This document shows positions 15,001 through 30,000 of a stretch of DNA of 64,000 nt, piece by piece. The position numbers and the translations under genes were made by a program. Source of the stretch: Mactra quadrangularis (lineage: Eukaryota; Mollusca; Bivalvia; Venerida; Mactridae); the NCBI GenBank assembly GCA_025267735.1, contig CM046307.1, forward strand, positions 35,455,231-35,519,230, read 5' to 3'. Below the pieces are notes generated by a model, which saw only the letters and a list, made by a program, of their open reading frames with translations, did not search any database and was not told where the DNA came from. Position 1 is the first letter of the stretch; the number at the start of each line of letters is the position of its first letter.

Positions 15001-18000
15001 TATTTCTATGATGCACTGATGTATTCAAAACATGTTTTTACATTTACTGCTACATTAATTTAGTCAATTGATAACCATTGTAAATCTATATGAATGTACT
15101 TCATGCATTAGTAATAGATTTCATGTCATAGGCTGGTGTTTACAACTTCGAATTTGAATAGCATGTGCCCACCATTTGCCAACAGCACACCTTCTATCTT
15201 CTTCTGACATCCTCACCATAACCATAGCTTCAGGTTTTAAAGTGAAGTGTTGTTCAATTTTATCTAGACTTATAGACTAGGTATGTGTGGTTTTTTATGT
15301 ATTCTACTTGTTGCAAGCTATTGCCAGGCAAAAAACATGAAATGCACAATGCTTCATGAGCCTAGCAAACTATATGTTTCACAATAAATCTAATACACCA
15401 TTTCTGTGTAGCTTATAGTAATTTGAAAGTCTCCATTGTTTAAATATATTAAGACTAAACGTAAAGAAATAATAGGTATTTAAAAATGTGGAGTTCACAA
15501 AGTTGTTAAGTTTATATTTGCAAAGGCAGCATTATAACAGCATAAGTGAACATCATTAGCATGAATTCTGCACATATTTATCATCAGTCTTCTTGGTAAA
15601 AGCTTTCATGATGAAGTGTTTCTAAGTCAAATGTTTAATTGGTTGTCTAAGTCAAATGTTAAATTTTTTCCATTTTTTTCATTCGGTTTTTCAATCAGGT
15701 ACTCAAAAATCAATGAACATTCAAAAATTGTAAAATGCAGTGACAGTTAACTGCTCTGTTATTCGTACAACAATAATAGTTCAGTTAATATCATCAATAT
15801 TTCAACGTCAACAAACAAACTGAAGTTATATTACATGTACTTTAACCACAAGTTATTAATGTACTTACAATGTTTTTTGACACACCCTGAAACAACATGA
15901 CATGTAAAATATGTCTACATGTTACAAATCGTAGTGTCATATCCTAAAAGTCTACATCATTTGTGACAAGTTGAGCCTAGCCAGAATTATATCATTAATA
16001 ACTATCAGTTTGTATTCATGCCTCTCATCTCCCTTTCAAAAGATCAGCCCCCTCAACTTGATAGTCCTCTTTTCAACTTTTTCCTACCAGTTAATTTCTT
16101 AACATTGAAAATATCATTCATTTCTTGCGCTTATTAACTTAACAATTTTTTAACTAATTAACAATAAGTTGTGTCTGTAGCATTCAAATAAGCCAACCCT
16201 GTTTGGATGGTTATTTATGGAAGCACAACAAAGGACAGTGCATCTTAGCAGCATATTATCAAAAATCTTACAATATTTTAACTCTATAATATAGAAGGAT
16301 TTACAACTAAAATCAGCCATTCAATTCTTGATAATTCTGAGTTTTTTCTCAACCCTTAACCTGCTGAATTTCAATATTAATTTGTCTTGTTTAAAACTTA
16401 GAATGGCTCATAGTAAATACAAGGGGAAAATTAAAGATAGCAACCACCAGTATAGTCAGGTCAAATAGCATGTATGTGCAGGCTGTCTGGCTCTATACTA
16501 GTGACAAAATCTTCATAATTTTTGTCATTAGCACTGTAAGGGTAAATATTATACTGTGTATAAATGGATAAAAAACGCAACCATTAATACATGCATGACA
16601 AAAAATAGTGAAACCTAAACAAGGAATATGATTTATATATAACCAGACCTACCACTGAACGTGATAAATACCCCCAATGGGTTTTGTCAAGGAATTTCTA
16701 TTGCTTACAGAGTATAGAGCTGGATAAAAATTGACTAATGAGTTGTAGATACTGAGAAAATGAGTTAACGAGATGTTTCGTTAAAGGGCCATAACTCTGA
16801 AAGCAAAATGGGATATGCACATATCTGCTTGATACATAGTCGGTACGAATCGGTACAAAAGGTGCTGATAGAGTGGACAAGTAATAGCTACAGACCGACT
16901 GACCGACCAACCGACAAGCTTACTCCTATATACCCATGAACAGAGTTTTTGGGGTATGATAAATGTATCAACATTCTATCACTGAGAGAACATGCTATGA
17001 TATCAAATGCTACAAATCCAAGTAAAATAATTGCCTCTACTGAAATGAAAAAAAAAACTTCAATAAAGAAATTTCATTTTTAATTATTATAAAACAGAAA
17101 GGGATTATAAAGCATACATTTCTAAAGACTTATTTGATTTTTGCTATCAAAAATGTAGTTATCCGAACATAATTAAACAATGTTTGTCTTGTCTTTTTGC
17201 TGGAAATCTGTTTTGTATACAGAATTGAATATGTTTCACAATTTTTCAAAAATATTGGTCAGCACAAAACTCCACTAAATCCTACTTTATTTTCATGTAT
17301 TTACACTACTTTTGCACTGACACAACTAGCATTTGGATCATTTGGTCAGGTAGTATGTTCACTCAGTATCAGCTATAAAAGAAACAAAATGAGTGCAATA
17401 TCATACAACATGTACAAGGCAGTATTACTCAACAGTTTCATAAAACTGTCAAAATAATAATTATTTATTAATGCTCTCATAACAGTTTTAATTTTATTAT
17501 CTTTTAATATTCTCATAAAGGCATTTTGAAGTTTAATAGAAAATTACAAACACTGACTAGGGGTGACTATTGGGGCCAAAAATACCATTATGATAGTATT
17601 ACAATAGTAAAATTACTATTGTAGTAGTACTACCACCATAGTTTTTATATTACAAAAACAAAATGAATTAATAATCATTCTTAAGTTTGATACCTCCTTT
17701 TAACCAAGCAGTAACCATACATCATGAAGAATATAGAGCCAAACTGCTTTAAGAAGCTTACTCAGTCAACAGTTTAATTTAACAGTTTTCATATTATTAT
17801 ATACAAATATAGTTTCAGTCTGTTTGAAATGATTACAGTTAAAATGTACAGACTCAAACTTAAATAAAACAACTTACGTTTTCAAGAAAACTATTGCAGA
17901 CAGTCAATGTCACAAAAACTCTTGCAATATTTATCAACTTGAAAAAGTTCTATTGACCTATTGCTATTACAAGGTAAGCTATCATGATACAGCGTTTAGT

Positions 18001-21000
18001 GGACCAATTGTTACACAACCTACAATGACTAGTGTATCATCACATGTATACTTGTAATACTACATGGTTTTTGGTATAACATTTACTTATTCAATAAAGT
18101 GTATAAAGCTATGACTGAGAGATCATCTCACAAAATTTCAGTATAACTTTATCTATCTCCTATTTTATTGTCCCAATTTTATTATATCAGTATTAAATCA
18201 AGATTTGTTCAAATTTGATATGTACTATGTGGTGTTTATTTTCTTCAACTCAGAGCAAATATTTATTTACCTTGAAATTTTCGGTGACATCATGTCACCT
18301 TCAGCTGACTGATAGTCCACAGGGATCTAAATGCACTAGTTAACAAATATTTCTTGTCCAAAGATATGTGGGATGGAAACATTGACTTGTCTGCAGACAT
18401 AAATGTACAAGTCCAACAAGTCAGGCATAGGAATTCCGCACCCCTGTTTTTCTCTAAGCCGATATTATATATAATTATCAGGAAATAGAATAATAAATCA
18501 TGTCCTGGTAATCGAACCTGATTCAAAATTGCAGCTCCCCCACTGTACAATGACCTCAGCAAAATAAAGAAATATCTAGAGCTATTTTAAAGTCCCATCA
18601 AGTGATCGACAAGTGATCCTCACTTAGTGTAGAGTGCACAATGAATGAACAGACTCAATTATTATGATTTTAACAGTCATGATATCATACATGTTAACAT
18701 GCATCTGACTTTGATAAAACATACCATATTTTTTAATATGTCCTGATTTCAAACATAAACAAAAATATATAATAAATAAACAATAATAATTCATCCTGGA
18801 AAATGTATCAAATTGTATTCAACAAAATAATAAACAAAATTATCATAAACAAATCATAGAGAATACAAAATATATCAACTAGATTAAATAGACAAAGAAA
18901 TCCAGTAGAAATTGTCATTCATCTTTATTTTTTATTATTTATCTGATATTTATGGCATTATTATATTTTACTCACTTACTAGCTCACCTTAGCAGCTTTC
19001 TTTGACAATGTTAGTTACAGATGCTTTTAACCATTTCACAAGGAGTGGACAACTTTTCTCTTTACAGGAGAAAATCAGCCCAATATTGAGGCGGCTCAAT
19101 TTACAAGTTTTACTAGACAATATTACAAGAGCTTTTTATGGTTTCACACATCATCTGTTATCCTACCATACCTTTCTCTGCTTATGCTGTGTTATGTACT
19201 GTGGGCCATTTGGTAAGAAAAATCTCAAAGTAATGAATATTTAACGAGGCAGTTTCATAGGTTCCACAAGGAAACCACTGTGGAAAACTAGCCAGTGAAA
19301 TTACATTTTATATCTAAGGTTTGGTTTATCATTCAAAATTTATCTAAAGTGGGTGACGTATGACATTGATATATGATGTCATTGTTATTGAAGAGTATTT
19401 AATTGTAACATGCCATAGTTTCATTGAAAGAAGATTGGTCTCCCCTGCCTCATGCATATGCATGGAAATGAGATTTTGCCAGTCAAATTGCCCACGGTAT
19501 GTATGGAGTGTAACAGAAGAAAGTACTGTGGTTGCCGACGATGGGTTTCACAAGGAGTGGACATTTTTCTCTTTACAGGGGGAAGATCAGCCCTATATTT
19601 TAATCCTAATGGAAGGTTCCTTGTTGTTATAAACAGAGAATTTCTCATAACCATATTATTCAGTCACAATGAAACATGGTGAACTGACCGACAAATCCTG
19701 TAAAATATTAGAAGAACAGTCTAGATCTGCAAGTATACAGGACCAACTGTCCGGTAAAAAAATTTGATCTCATCCACATAGTTTTCAATTAATCAATTCA
19801 ATTAATAAAATGTCTACGGTCCTGTGAGACTTGATTTGGTCGTGTAACATTTCGATCTTCACAGGACCTTATAGTCCAGAAATAAACTGTTGAGTTTTGA
19901 GGTGATTGAGTATTGGTAAATTAAAATCAAAGGTTTAAGAAAAATCAAATTAAGAAAAAGTAAAACATCACAAAACAGTATACAGATATAAACATAGTAC
20001 AACAATGCTATATGTATAACATAATCACCTGATACTAAACAAAACATAATTAATAAAACCAATTAGATTATTTTGTACTTTTAATCTTCATTAGAATATT
20101 GAACATTTACTTTATGATCTTAATTGCAAAGGATTTTTCATCATTTGTTACTTAGAGTTTCCTCATGTTTAGTAGCAGACTGTAAAAAATTATCATTATA
20201 ATATGCCTTGGACAATTACATTTTGCCATGCAAACTCAAAGGGATATTAACAACTGCAATCAAAATAGTCTATCAATGCCTTTACAAGCACACCATGCAG
20301 TTTGTGCAATTGAAATTTAAAATTTTCTTCACCCATATATCTTTAATCAGGATAATATTTCTCAAAACTGAGTCAATATGAAGAAATGGAGATGTATCTT
20401 TTAAAAGTGTGTTTATCAACTTGAGTAACTAGAATTTTAGATGAAGTTGTGACATTCAATCCAGTGGCTGAGATCAATGATACAATACTGTATATTAGTA
20501 AAAATCAAAGTACTGTGACTACTCACCAGATCCTATTTTGATAAGTCCATTATGTTGTATAAATATGGTATCACAGGTTAAATTACCATGTATCACAGGT
20601 GGATTACATGAATGAAGGTAACTGAAATCAGAAAATACAAACTTGGATTAACTGGATGATGGGTAAGAGCAAAACAAGTTTAACTACATGTAAATGAGAA
20701 AGGCGATCTTTTACACTTACTACTTGTGGCACTTAATATCACTTTTTCGACTACTAAGTGTCCTTAGACATATCTTCAGGCTTAAGCTTTTATCTAGTGC
20801 AAAGCATACACTGGGATCATATTTCTTTACACATTTTAAATTTTGATGCATTCAAGGATACTTTGATATACTTTATTTGTAGTTATTTAAAGTGACATTT
20901 TGAAATAATTTGTTACTTTCACAACTATTTCTTTAAACGTAATATTATTTCGTTTTTACGAAATATTATTTCGTTTATTCGAAATATTATTTCGTTTAAT

Positions 21001-24000
21001 CGAAATAATTATTTTTTCGATTTTTAGAAACATTATTTCGTTTATACGAAATATTTTTTCGTTTATACGAAATATTATTTCGTTTAAACGTAATATTATT
21101 TCGTTAAATCGAAATAATTATTTCGATACTTTGAAATAATTATTTCGTTTTTTCGAAACAATATTATTTCGTTTCTTCGAATTATTATTTCGTTTTTTTT
21201 CGAAATAATTATTTCGTTTAAACGTAATATTATTTCGATTAAACGAAATAATATTTCGAAAATTCGAAATAATTATTTCGTAAAAACGAAATAATTATTT
21301 CGAAAAAACAGAATAATTATTTTGAAAATTCGAAATATGATTTCGTAAAAACGAAATAATATTTTGATAAAACGAAGTAATTATTTCGAAAAAACGTAAT
21401 AATTATTTCGAAAAAACGAAATATTATTTCGAAAAAACGAAATAATTATTTCGATTTAACGAAATAATATTATGTTTAAACGAAATAATATTTCCTTTAA
21501 ACGAAATAATATTTTGATAAAACAAATATTTCGTTTAAACGTAATATTATTTCGTTAAATCGAAATAATATTTCGAAAAAACGAAATAATATTACGTTTA
21601 AACGAAATATTTGTGATAATAAAAAAAGTATTTCAAAATGTCACTTTAGGGGCTCCGTAGTATTTAGTGCCACAACTAATAAACAGTTTAAAATGATCCA
21701 TCAGTTATGTTCTTTATGTACTTTAAATGTAAACCAAATACTTAACAAAATGAGTCTGCAATAATTTTTCAATGAAAAATAAGAGAAAATATGAAAAAAG
21801 TAACTTTTGGACTCCAGTGCATATTACATGGGTAGAAGTTCATAGAGGACAAATAATTTTATGCACACAAAGAATCTTTTCTATGTTTTGGATGCTGCAC
21901 CGATTTCACAAAAAACATAGATTGTTTTCATTCTGAATCACAAGACTTTATACATTGAATATCATGCCAACAATTAATCAGGAGATCAAGGGTGTAAATC
22001 ACAGTAAATTGATGTATAAAATGATATACCTAAGAGCAGACAATATCTGTGTACTCCATCTTTTCCAAGCCTGAAATACACAATTATGTAATAACAGTCA
22101 TTCATTTCATATTAACATGGAGCATACAGAATGAAAATCATGGATGGAATTAAAAATTTTCAAAATTCTGAAATTCATGTGTTTCATAATGACATGGAAA
22201 TCAGTTACAGTATGGTGTATACAAGAATTTACTAGTCTGTTGGCTTGTTTTTTTTCTGTTTATCCATGTAAGTACATTCAGACATTCTACTTGGTACAAT
22301 AAGGCTTATGCTTCATAACCATTTTTTTTTGGTAGGGTTTAATACCGTAACAACACATTGCATGGGTCATATCAAAGCCGTCAGTAAACGTATTCACCAT
22401 TCCTGGAACAACTAAATCACTGGTTTTAGCTGTTCACAACTACCCTGCATGATTTCGAATCTGTGGTAAGAGGGAGATTAGTACTAAAAGACTGATTCAT
22501 AATACATAAAATATGTAATACAACTATATAGTACCTTTAACTGGAATGTTTTATTATTTTTCTTAGTTTTCTTTAGAAATTGTTTCAATGAACCAGATGA
22601 CATATACTCTGTAATAAATATTACCTGAAAACAGAGAAAATAAATAATAGTAAAACCATAGGGAAAAACTTTTATTAAACCATACATTGTAAAGACAAAT
22701 ACTTCGTCTAGTCTCTCAATACTTTGTACAAAAGCAGGGTGGATACACCATGTGACCAAATGCAAAACAAGAGCTGTCAGAGGAGACAGCATGCTCGACT
22801 TAGTAAATGTTTGTCACAGGAGATGTCGTTGATGATAAGAAACATACATATTTTAAAATTTGAAAATATAACCTTAACAAATTCAAAGAAAAAAAAAGAA
22901 AAAAATAGAAAACTATAAGTTCAAGGGGGATAACTCTGAAAAATTGTATAAGGAGTTATGAATCTTGTCACATGAGATGTGGTTCATAATAAGGAACATA
23001 TATCTAAAGTTTGAAGTCAATACCTGAAGAAATAAAACAGTTGCAGTAAAAACAAACATTTTTTAAAGAAAACTCTAATTTCAAGGGGAGATAATTCGGA
23101 AAAAAATATAGTTGGAGTTATGAACCTTGTCACATGAGATGTGGTTGATAATAAGGAACATATATTTAAAGTTTGAAATCAATACCTAAAGAAATAAAAC
23201 AGTTGCAGTAAAAACAAACATTTTTTTAAAGAAAACTCTAAGTTCAAGGGGAGATAATTCTGAAATAAATGCATTCGGAGTTATGGACCATGTCACATGA
23301 GATTTTTTTGGTAGAAAGGAACATATATTTAAAGTTTGAAGTTAATATCTTAAGAAATAACAAAGATATAGAAGAAAGTATTTTACTGCACAAAAACTTT
23401 CATCTGTGCACAAAAACTTCAATCAGTTCAAGGGGAGATAATTCTTTAAAAAATGTGTTTGGAGTTATGGACCTTGTCACATGAGATGTGGTTGATAGTA
23501 AGGAACATATATTTAAAGTTTGAAGTTAATATCTTAAGAAATAACAGAGATATAGAAGAAAGTATTTTACTGCACAAAAACTTTAATCAGAAATGTGGAC
23601 GCGGACACCGACACTGGGGCGAGTAGGAGAGCCCTACATTACTTCGTAAAGTCAAGCTAAAAATCATAGTTTAGCTATAGTCTGTTTTTCTCAACTGTCA
23701 AAATTTGAATAATTTCCCAGTGACTGAATATACACTATCACAATATCACATTGTTAGACAAAGAACAACTTTAACACTCAAAAGTCACCATGAAATTATT
23801 CATGTTTTGAAAGTTGAGAAAAAACAAACTGTAACAAATTGAAGTTATTGAAATAAAATATACATATTTAAATAAAACTTTATTTAGAAGGGGAGGTAAT
23901 TCTGGTATGAAATAAAAACCTGATTTCTTATGGTATGAACCACTATGGTACAATTCAATATAATTAAGGGTATGGTCTACAGCTAATGTTTCTGGAATTT

Positions 24001-27000
24001 ATTACTTTTTACATTTTTATCTTATTTTTAGTCTTTGAAATATGTTAATGATCTATATAATGTTTAGAATTTTATCCTTTATATGATATGTTTGTAAATT
24101 CATTTCGCTGATTTTGAGAATTAGTGGAAATTTTGGTCTTGAATGCTTAACAAAGGCATGTATCCAGGAAATGTCTTTTGAATCAAATTAATAAGATATA
24201 TAGTGTTTTTTCACAATTTTTTATTTCATACCTTTACAGGTTTATGTATTTAGTTCTTCCAAAGAAAGTGAGAAAACATTCATAACACCTTAAGAAAGAA
24301 GGCCCAAGACAATTGAATTCACTTGTTGGAGTTCAAAGGTGAAATTATCAAAGTTTCTGACCATACTTGGATATCATTTGACCTTATGACCCAGTTTTTG
24401 ACCCAATATGACCGAACCTTCTGATCTTGTAATATGACAAATCAAAAATCTGACCTCAAGGGTGTTCAGAAAGTGATGAGTAACAATGAATCACACTCAA
24501 ATATCCTACATAGGCGGATCTAGCAAGGGGGGTGTCAGGGGGGTCTGGACCCCCCCTAAAATTTCCAAAATGTACCTGTCCATTTGTGTATTACTTGACT
24601 GTTAGTCATTTTTAAGAGGCATAAAGCAATTTTTCATTGTGTTTTACATAGATTTAATAGTAATGTAGTTTTAATTATTAATATGTTGCCTTATTCTGCA
24701 AAATGTGTATAATGTGGTTGTGGTTCGAAGTTTGAAATCCCCCCCCCAGAAAACTTTTGGACACCCCTAGAAAAAAATCCTGGAACTGCCCCTGTCCTAA
24801 CAAAACACCATGGTGATGATTCTCAGGATGTATCTGCAGGTTCAAAATTAACATAGATTGATAAGATACAGTTTTTATCCCATGTAATAACAAAATGTTG
24901 ACCTGGTGACCCATGGCAATAAATGACAGTAAACATAATGATGGTATTAATTTTATGTAAGCATAAAAAAATGTTGACAACAAGCATTGACATGTGCCTG
25001 TACTTTTAATATTGGTATGTCCCATTTATAGGGCATATCTAAATTTCTATATAATTTTAGAGAAGCACATTGCATGCATGATATTACAATGATATAGATA
25101 TAATACTTGTTATATCAAATCACTTCCTGGTAATTTTAATTACAGTAAAGGTTACAATACGAAAAGGTTGCAGGTTTAGTTGCACTTTTTACATCTTTTT
25201 AGCACTTTTGCAGAGTTGTTTTTTTTTCAATTAAAATAGATACATATTCTTTATGAAATAGTATGTATTGACGATCCATAAAAACAGATATCAATATTTG
25301 TATGGGGATTATCAAACAAATATTTAGTATTTATATTAGCAGGGTTAATGTAGACATCTTTATTGTGGACGTGTTGTTTGACATCGGTCCAATTTTAGGG
25401 CTTTCGAGGGGATATATGGGACCATTTCATTAATTGTTGATCGATTTTCATCAAATAAAAAGTATTTTTATGCAGAATAAGCCTTTCTGGATCAGATAGT
25501 GAAAAAGATTTGACAATTGGGACATCATTGTGAGCTTGTTGATGATTTGAAAACTACGACCGTTGAACAAGCGTTAGAGATCTTTTCTCTATAATATATA
25601 AACAGTTATAATGTATAAAGTTTGGATCCCCCCCCCAGAAAAAAATCCTGGATCTGTCCTTTTACTACAGTATATATAATGTTAACACAATTAATGAAAC
25701 AGTGATGACCTCCCATGACCCCTGACATTGGTTTACATAACCTTCAAAAATCTCAATTTTTGGTGAACTATACCATTAACTTTAAAACAGTATCAGTGTG
25801 ACCATTAATCACATAGGACATTAATAGATTATTATAAGCATATGCTTCTGTAAATGACATAAAAATACATAAGTATCATACATAAACATGTACATGTATA
25901 ACAGTAATTTACTATGTTGAACCTGATGGAGCAAAGTGCATAACAAGAGCAGTCCATGGACAGTGCGCTCACTTTTTGGGTTTTTGTTCATGGCAAGGCT
26001 TATCTCTAAACAAAAATGTTTTCGTGACAGGACTTAATTTTTCAAAGAAAATAAATCGGTAAGGCTTATCTCTAAACAAAAATGTTTTCGTGACAGGACT
26101 TAATTTTTCAAAGAAAATAAATCGGTCAAGCAATAATTACCAATTCATATTTGTAAAATATAGAAGGGGCATAACTCCTAAATATTAATCATAGTAACGT
26201 CCTTTCATAGTTGTGTAGACATAGTATCAATTAATAAGGTTACATACTTTCATTTAAATACTTTTATTAAGAACTAGAAATACAGGGTGTCCCAAAAGTA
26301 AGGTAACACTTTGAAATCTCTATATTTTTGCTTTCTATTCTTCTATTAGATGAAGAATACACCATTTTAAAGGGTTGACTATAAAGTTTTATAATTTTGT
26401 AAAATCGGCACTAAAAATTGTAATGTTTAGATTTAATGTCGTCATTTCCGAAATAACGTATTTTTTCAGAATGGCTCGTTTGACGCCACATTAGCACATC
26501 GCAGTGAAGAAGAAATATCACGAAAATAAAAGTGTTACTGATGTTCAAAGGAAATTTCAGTATCTATATAAGAAATATACTGCGAGCAGAAAACATTTAC
26601 AAAACTGTGAGCAAGTTTTAACACTTCGGATCGGTTGCTGATGTCCTGAAGTCCGGTTGACCAAGAACAAGCAGAAGTGATGAAAATGTGAGTTTTCGTC
26701 AGGATTTGTTAAGTAAAAGTTATGAAACTTCTCTGAGACGATCTTCTAATGAGACTGGTATTCCGAAAACATTTGTCCACACAAAAAAAACAAGTTAGAT
26801 ATGACCTGAAACTATTATCATACAAAATTCAAATCATGCAGAAATTATCCATTACTGATCAAATGCAGAGACTTGACTTTTGCCGCTGGACTGCTGACAA
26901 TTACGTAAATGCATTTCGCAATCTTGACTTTAGTGACCAGTCAAACCCAAACCCCAAGACATCAACATGTTATTAAGTAACATCAAATGAGAAGTGAGTA

Positions 27001-30000
27001 AAATCAACAAGGAAACATGCGGCAGTGTCATTGATAATTGCATAGTGCAATCTCAGGGAGGGAGGAAAATGAATGAGGGCCACTAGGATAACGTCATAAA
27101 TTACTAAAATGATGTCAAAGTGTAAATTAGGTATTTTCAGTGTTTTGTTAATAAAAAAACGTGAGTTTAACTTTAGGATATCAGTTGTTTTGTATAAATT
27201 TGTTTCATACTTTTTCTGTACATGTACAAAATTTGAAATGTATCTGATAACATTTAATATCATTTATCAATGATTGAAAGTGTTACCTTTCTTTTGGGAC
27301 ACCCTGTATTTCAATTATAACAAATTTTAACATTAAAATAAAAGGGGCATAACTCCAAAAAAATCATCAAGAGTTATGTCCCTTTGTAGTCGTGTAGATG
27401 TAGTACTGATGAATAAGCATACCAATTGTGATTTTAAATATCTTGATGAGTATTGAAAATATTTAACTTCAAAGTACTTTAAGCCTAATTAAAAACTTTA
27501 AAAGGGGCACAACTCCAAAAATAATTAATCAAGAGTTATGTCCCTTTGTAGTTGAGTAGATGCATACTAACATATTAGCATACTAACTTTCAATCAAACT
27601 AAATTTATTCAGTTTGAGCAAACTTTAACCTTAAATATTAAGTATAAAGGGGAATAAATCAGAAAGTAATTCATCCAGAGTTATGTTCCTTGATCGTCCC
27701 AAAGGTGAATAACTGATGAATAAGCATACCAACTTTCATTCAAATATTTGCAAGTTTCCTGCATTAAAGGATAAGTCCAAAATTAAAAGAATAAAAAATG
27801 CCATATTTACATAATCTGTTGAAAAAAAACCAATATATAATAGATCAATATGCAAATAATAAATTGTTAAGAGTGATAGATAAACAGTTTTCTGTCATAT
27901 GACAAATATAATAGGTGTAATGAGTTAGTCAAAATTTGACAGAAACAGTAAAACTTATAAGGGTTATACAATCTACCTTGTCACTTTTCTAATTAGAGAT
28001 TATGTAAGTGTTAGTTACCAAATAATAAACATGGAAGAAATAAACAAGGACGAGATTGCACTTTTAGAGATGTGATAATATAATAAGAGTGTATTACAGT
28101 GGCAATACCATGTGACTATGCTTCAGTTTCAAAAAGAAAACTGTAAAAATCCGCCTAAACTCAGAGTTTGAAAGAGCTGTATCTTAATTTTTGTTGGATG
28201 TACACAATAACTACTCAAGACTAAGCAGAAATGTGCTTACTGTTAGGTGTAATCACATCTCCAACTCAAGTTTTATCATTTTTGCAAACATCCTACTCTG
28301 GCTGAGCTAGCAAGGAGGGCTCCTCTCTTCAGCTTATAGTCAAGTATTAAATATATTTGTATGTCCTTATATGGTCTTGAAAATAAAGTACAAACATTTT
28401 CAAATAATTTCAAGCTTATGACAAACTTCACAACATATTTGGCAAAGACATGCAGTGACCCAAATCCATTGCAACATAACTGATAGTTTTACACCAGGAA
28501 CATACTAGACATGTTTCATCAGATTTGCCCAATTTGTTAAAAAAAAACATGTCATCCATTATAGCTTGATAGCGTGGATTTGTTCCTTGACAAGTCATGT
28601 GATATGTAAAGATGAAAAAAATACTCAGCTTTTGGTCATTAATCATATGAAGTCCAGTAAAAGCATTGACGGCTTACAACACCTGTCCATATAAAAGACC
28701 TGCATACCTACAAAGGCATTCAGTAGTTGAGATTTGCAGTAAGGATTGAGCAGGTCAAAGTAGTCTATAGTCATCATGAAATTCACTTCTTTTATTCTAC
28801 AAATTTTAATTCTTGGAATATCTACATTTCTAGGTGAGAACCATTCATTAATTTATCTATTTTTGCATTTTGTTTTTACAAATAAATACTATTTGATTTT
28901 TACATTAATGATTTAATTAATTTTACTATATTTTTCATAAATTCTGAGGTAATATGCAACATTTTGCATCTTTATTTAATTATGGTAACATCAAGGATTT
29001 TATATTATATTTACATTTATCATATTAAAGTGATTTGAAACAGAATGTATCTTTTGAAATAGACATTACTTTTATCTGTTATCAACTGGCTAAAACAGGC
29101 TGTACATTGTGTATGATTTGTATATTCAAATGTGCCCAATGCAATTAGATTTTCATTTAATGACATAATTTTTTGTCCACACTAAGGAAGATTTTTCAAA
29201 CAATTTGAAATAAGTTTGGAGTAGGAACCATCAACATACTTATACTAAAATAAGGCATATAGGAACACATTTGACCTGGATTTGAATAAAAATATATTAA
29301 AATAAATTGTTGTGCAAATCTAGCTAAATATACAAGAATTACTAGCGAAAGTGTTGTTATCATTTTAAGTATATAGCAATATTCATGCATATCATGGCAA
29401 GCTCATTACAAATTTTATAAAACTTACTTAGGTGCAAACAAATCTGCCAACATTTGAAAAACCAGATTACAAAATGGATCTATATTCAATTGACAATTAC
29501 AAAAAAATGTTTTTATGCCATATATTTTGGAAACCTTTTGGTAACTTCCAGTTTGACATTATACGAATTCATCTTATGTTTTAATATATGAGCTCAAAAT
29601 TATCTATTCAAAAGAACAAAAGAATTTTTCAAGGCAAAAAGTGTCAGCAAAGTTATTTACATTAAAAAAATTACATTTGTTACATACAATAAATTACAGA
29701 ATAGTACTCCATATATATTACTGATATAGCTATCAAGTGATTTGCCAGTAAAGTCTTAAAATAAGATTGAGATAAAAGATAATTTGACAGAAAAACACAC
29801 ACAATAAAAACAAATTCAATATCGTAGATTAGAGTTTACATCCTTCTAAGTCCTGCCATAAGTCCTGACCTAAATGCAATTAAGCACATACGGGACTAGT
29901 TAAAGAAAGAGATGAGAGTGCAAACTCAGCAATAAAAAAATTAATGATGTGTCACATGTCGTAACACATGCTTGGTGGAATTTACTCCAGTGTTTCATTA

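Larger units (their letters stand above)
14181..20526 (-). other. NRBP1 intron 6, left of exon 6
   Basis: AT-rich, without a recognised exon on either strand. It holds the repeats at 16668-16959, 17560-17785 and 19026-19613. The longest frames have no domain signature or splice context. Confidence 0.6.
25942..27775. mobile_element. Composite repeat: AACAAGAG-type tandem units split by a mariner-type element
   Basis: Starts AACAAGAGC followed by a GTCCATGGAC palindrome. An exact 66-bp tandem duplication begins at 25995 and 26061. Units with GGGGCATAACTCC and AGAGTTATGTCCCTTTGTAG lie at about 26166, 27340, 27500 and 27660. The mariner-type element (26283-27306) interrupts the array between the first and later units. 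Confidence 0.75.
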
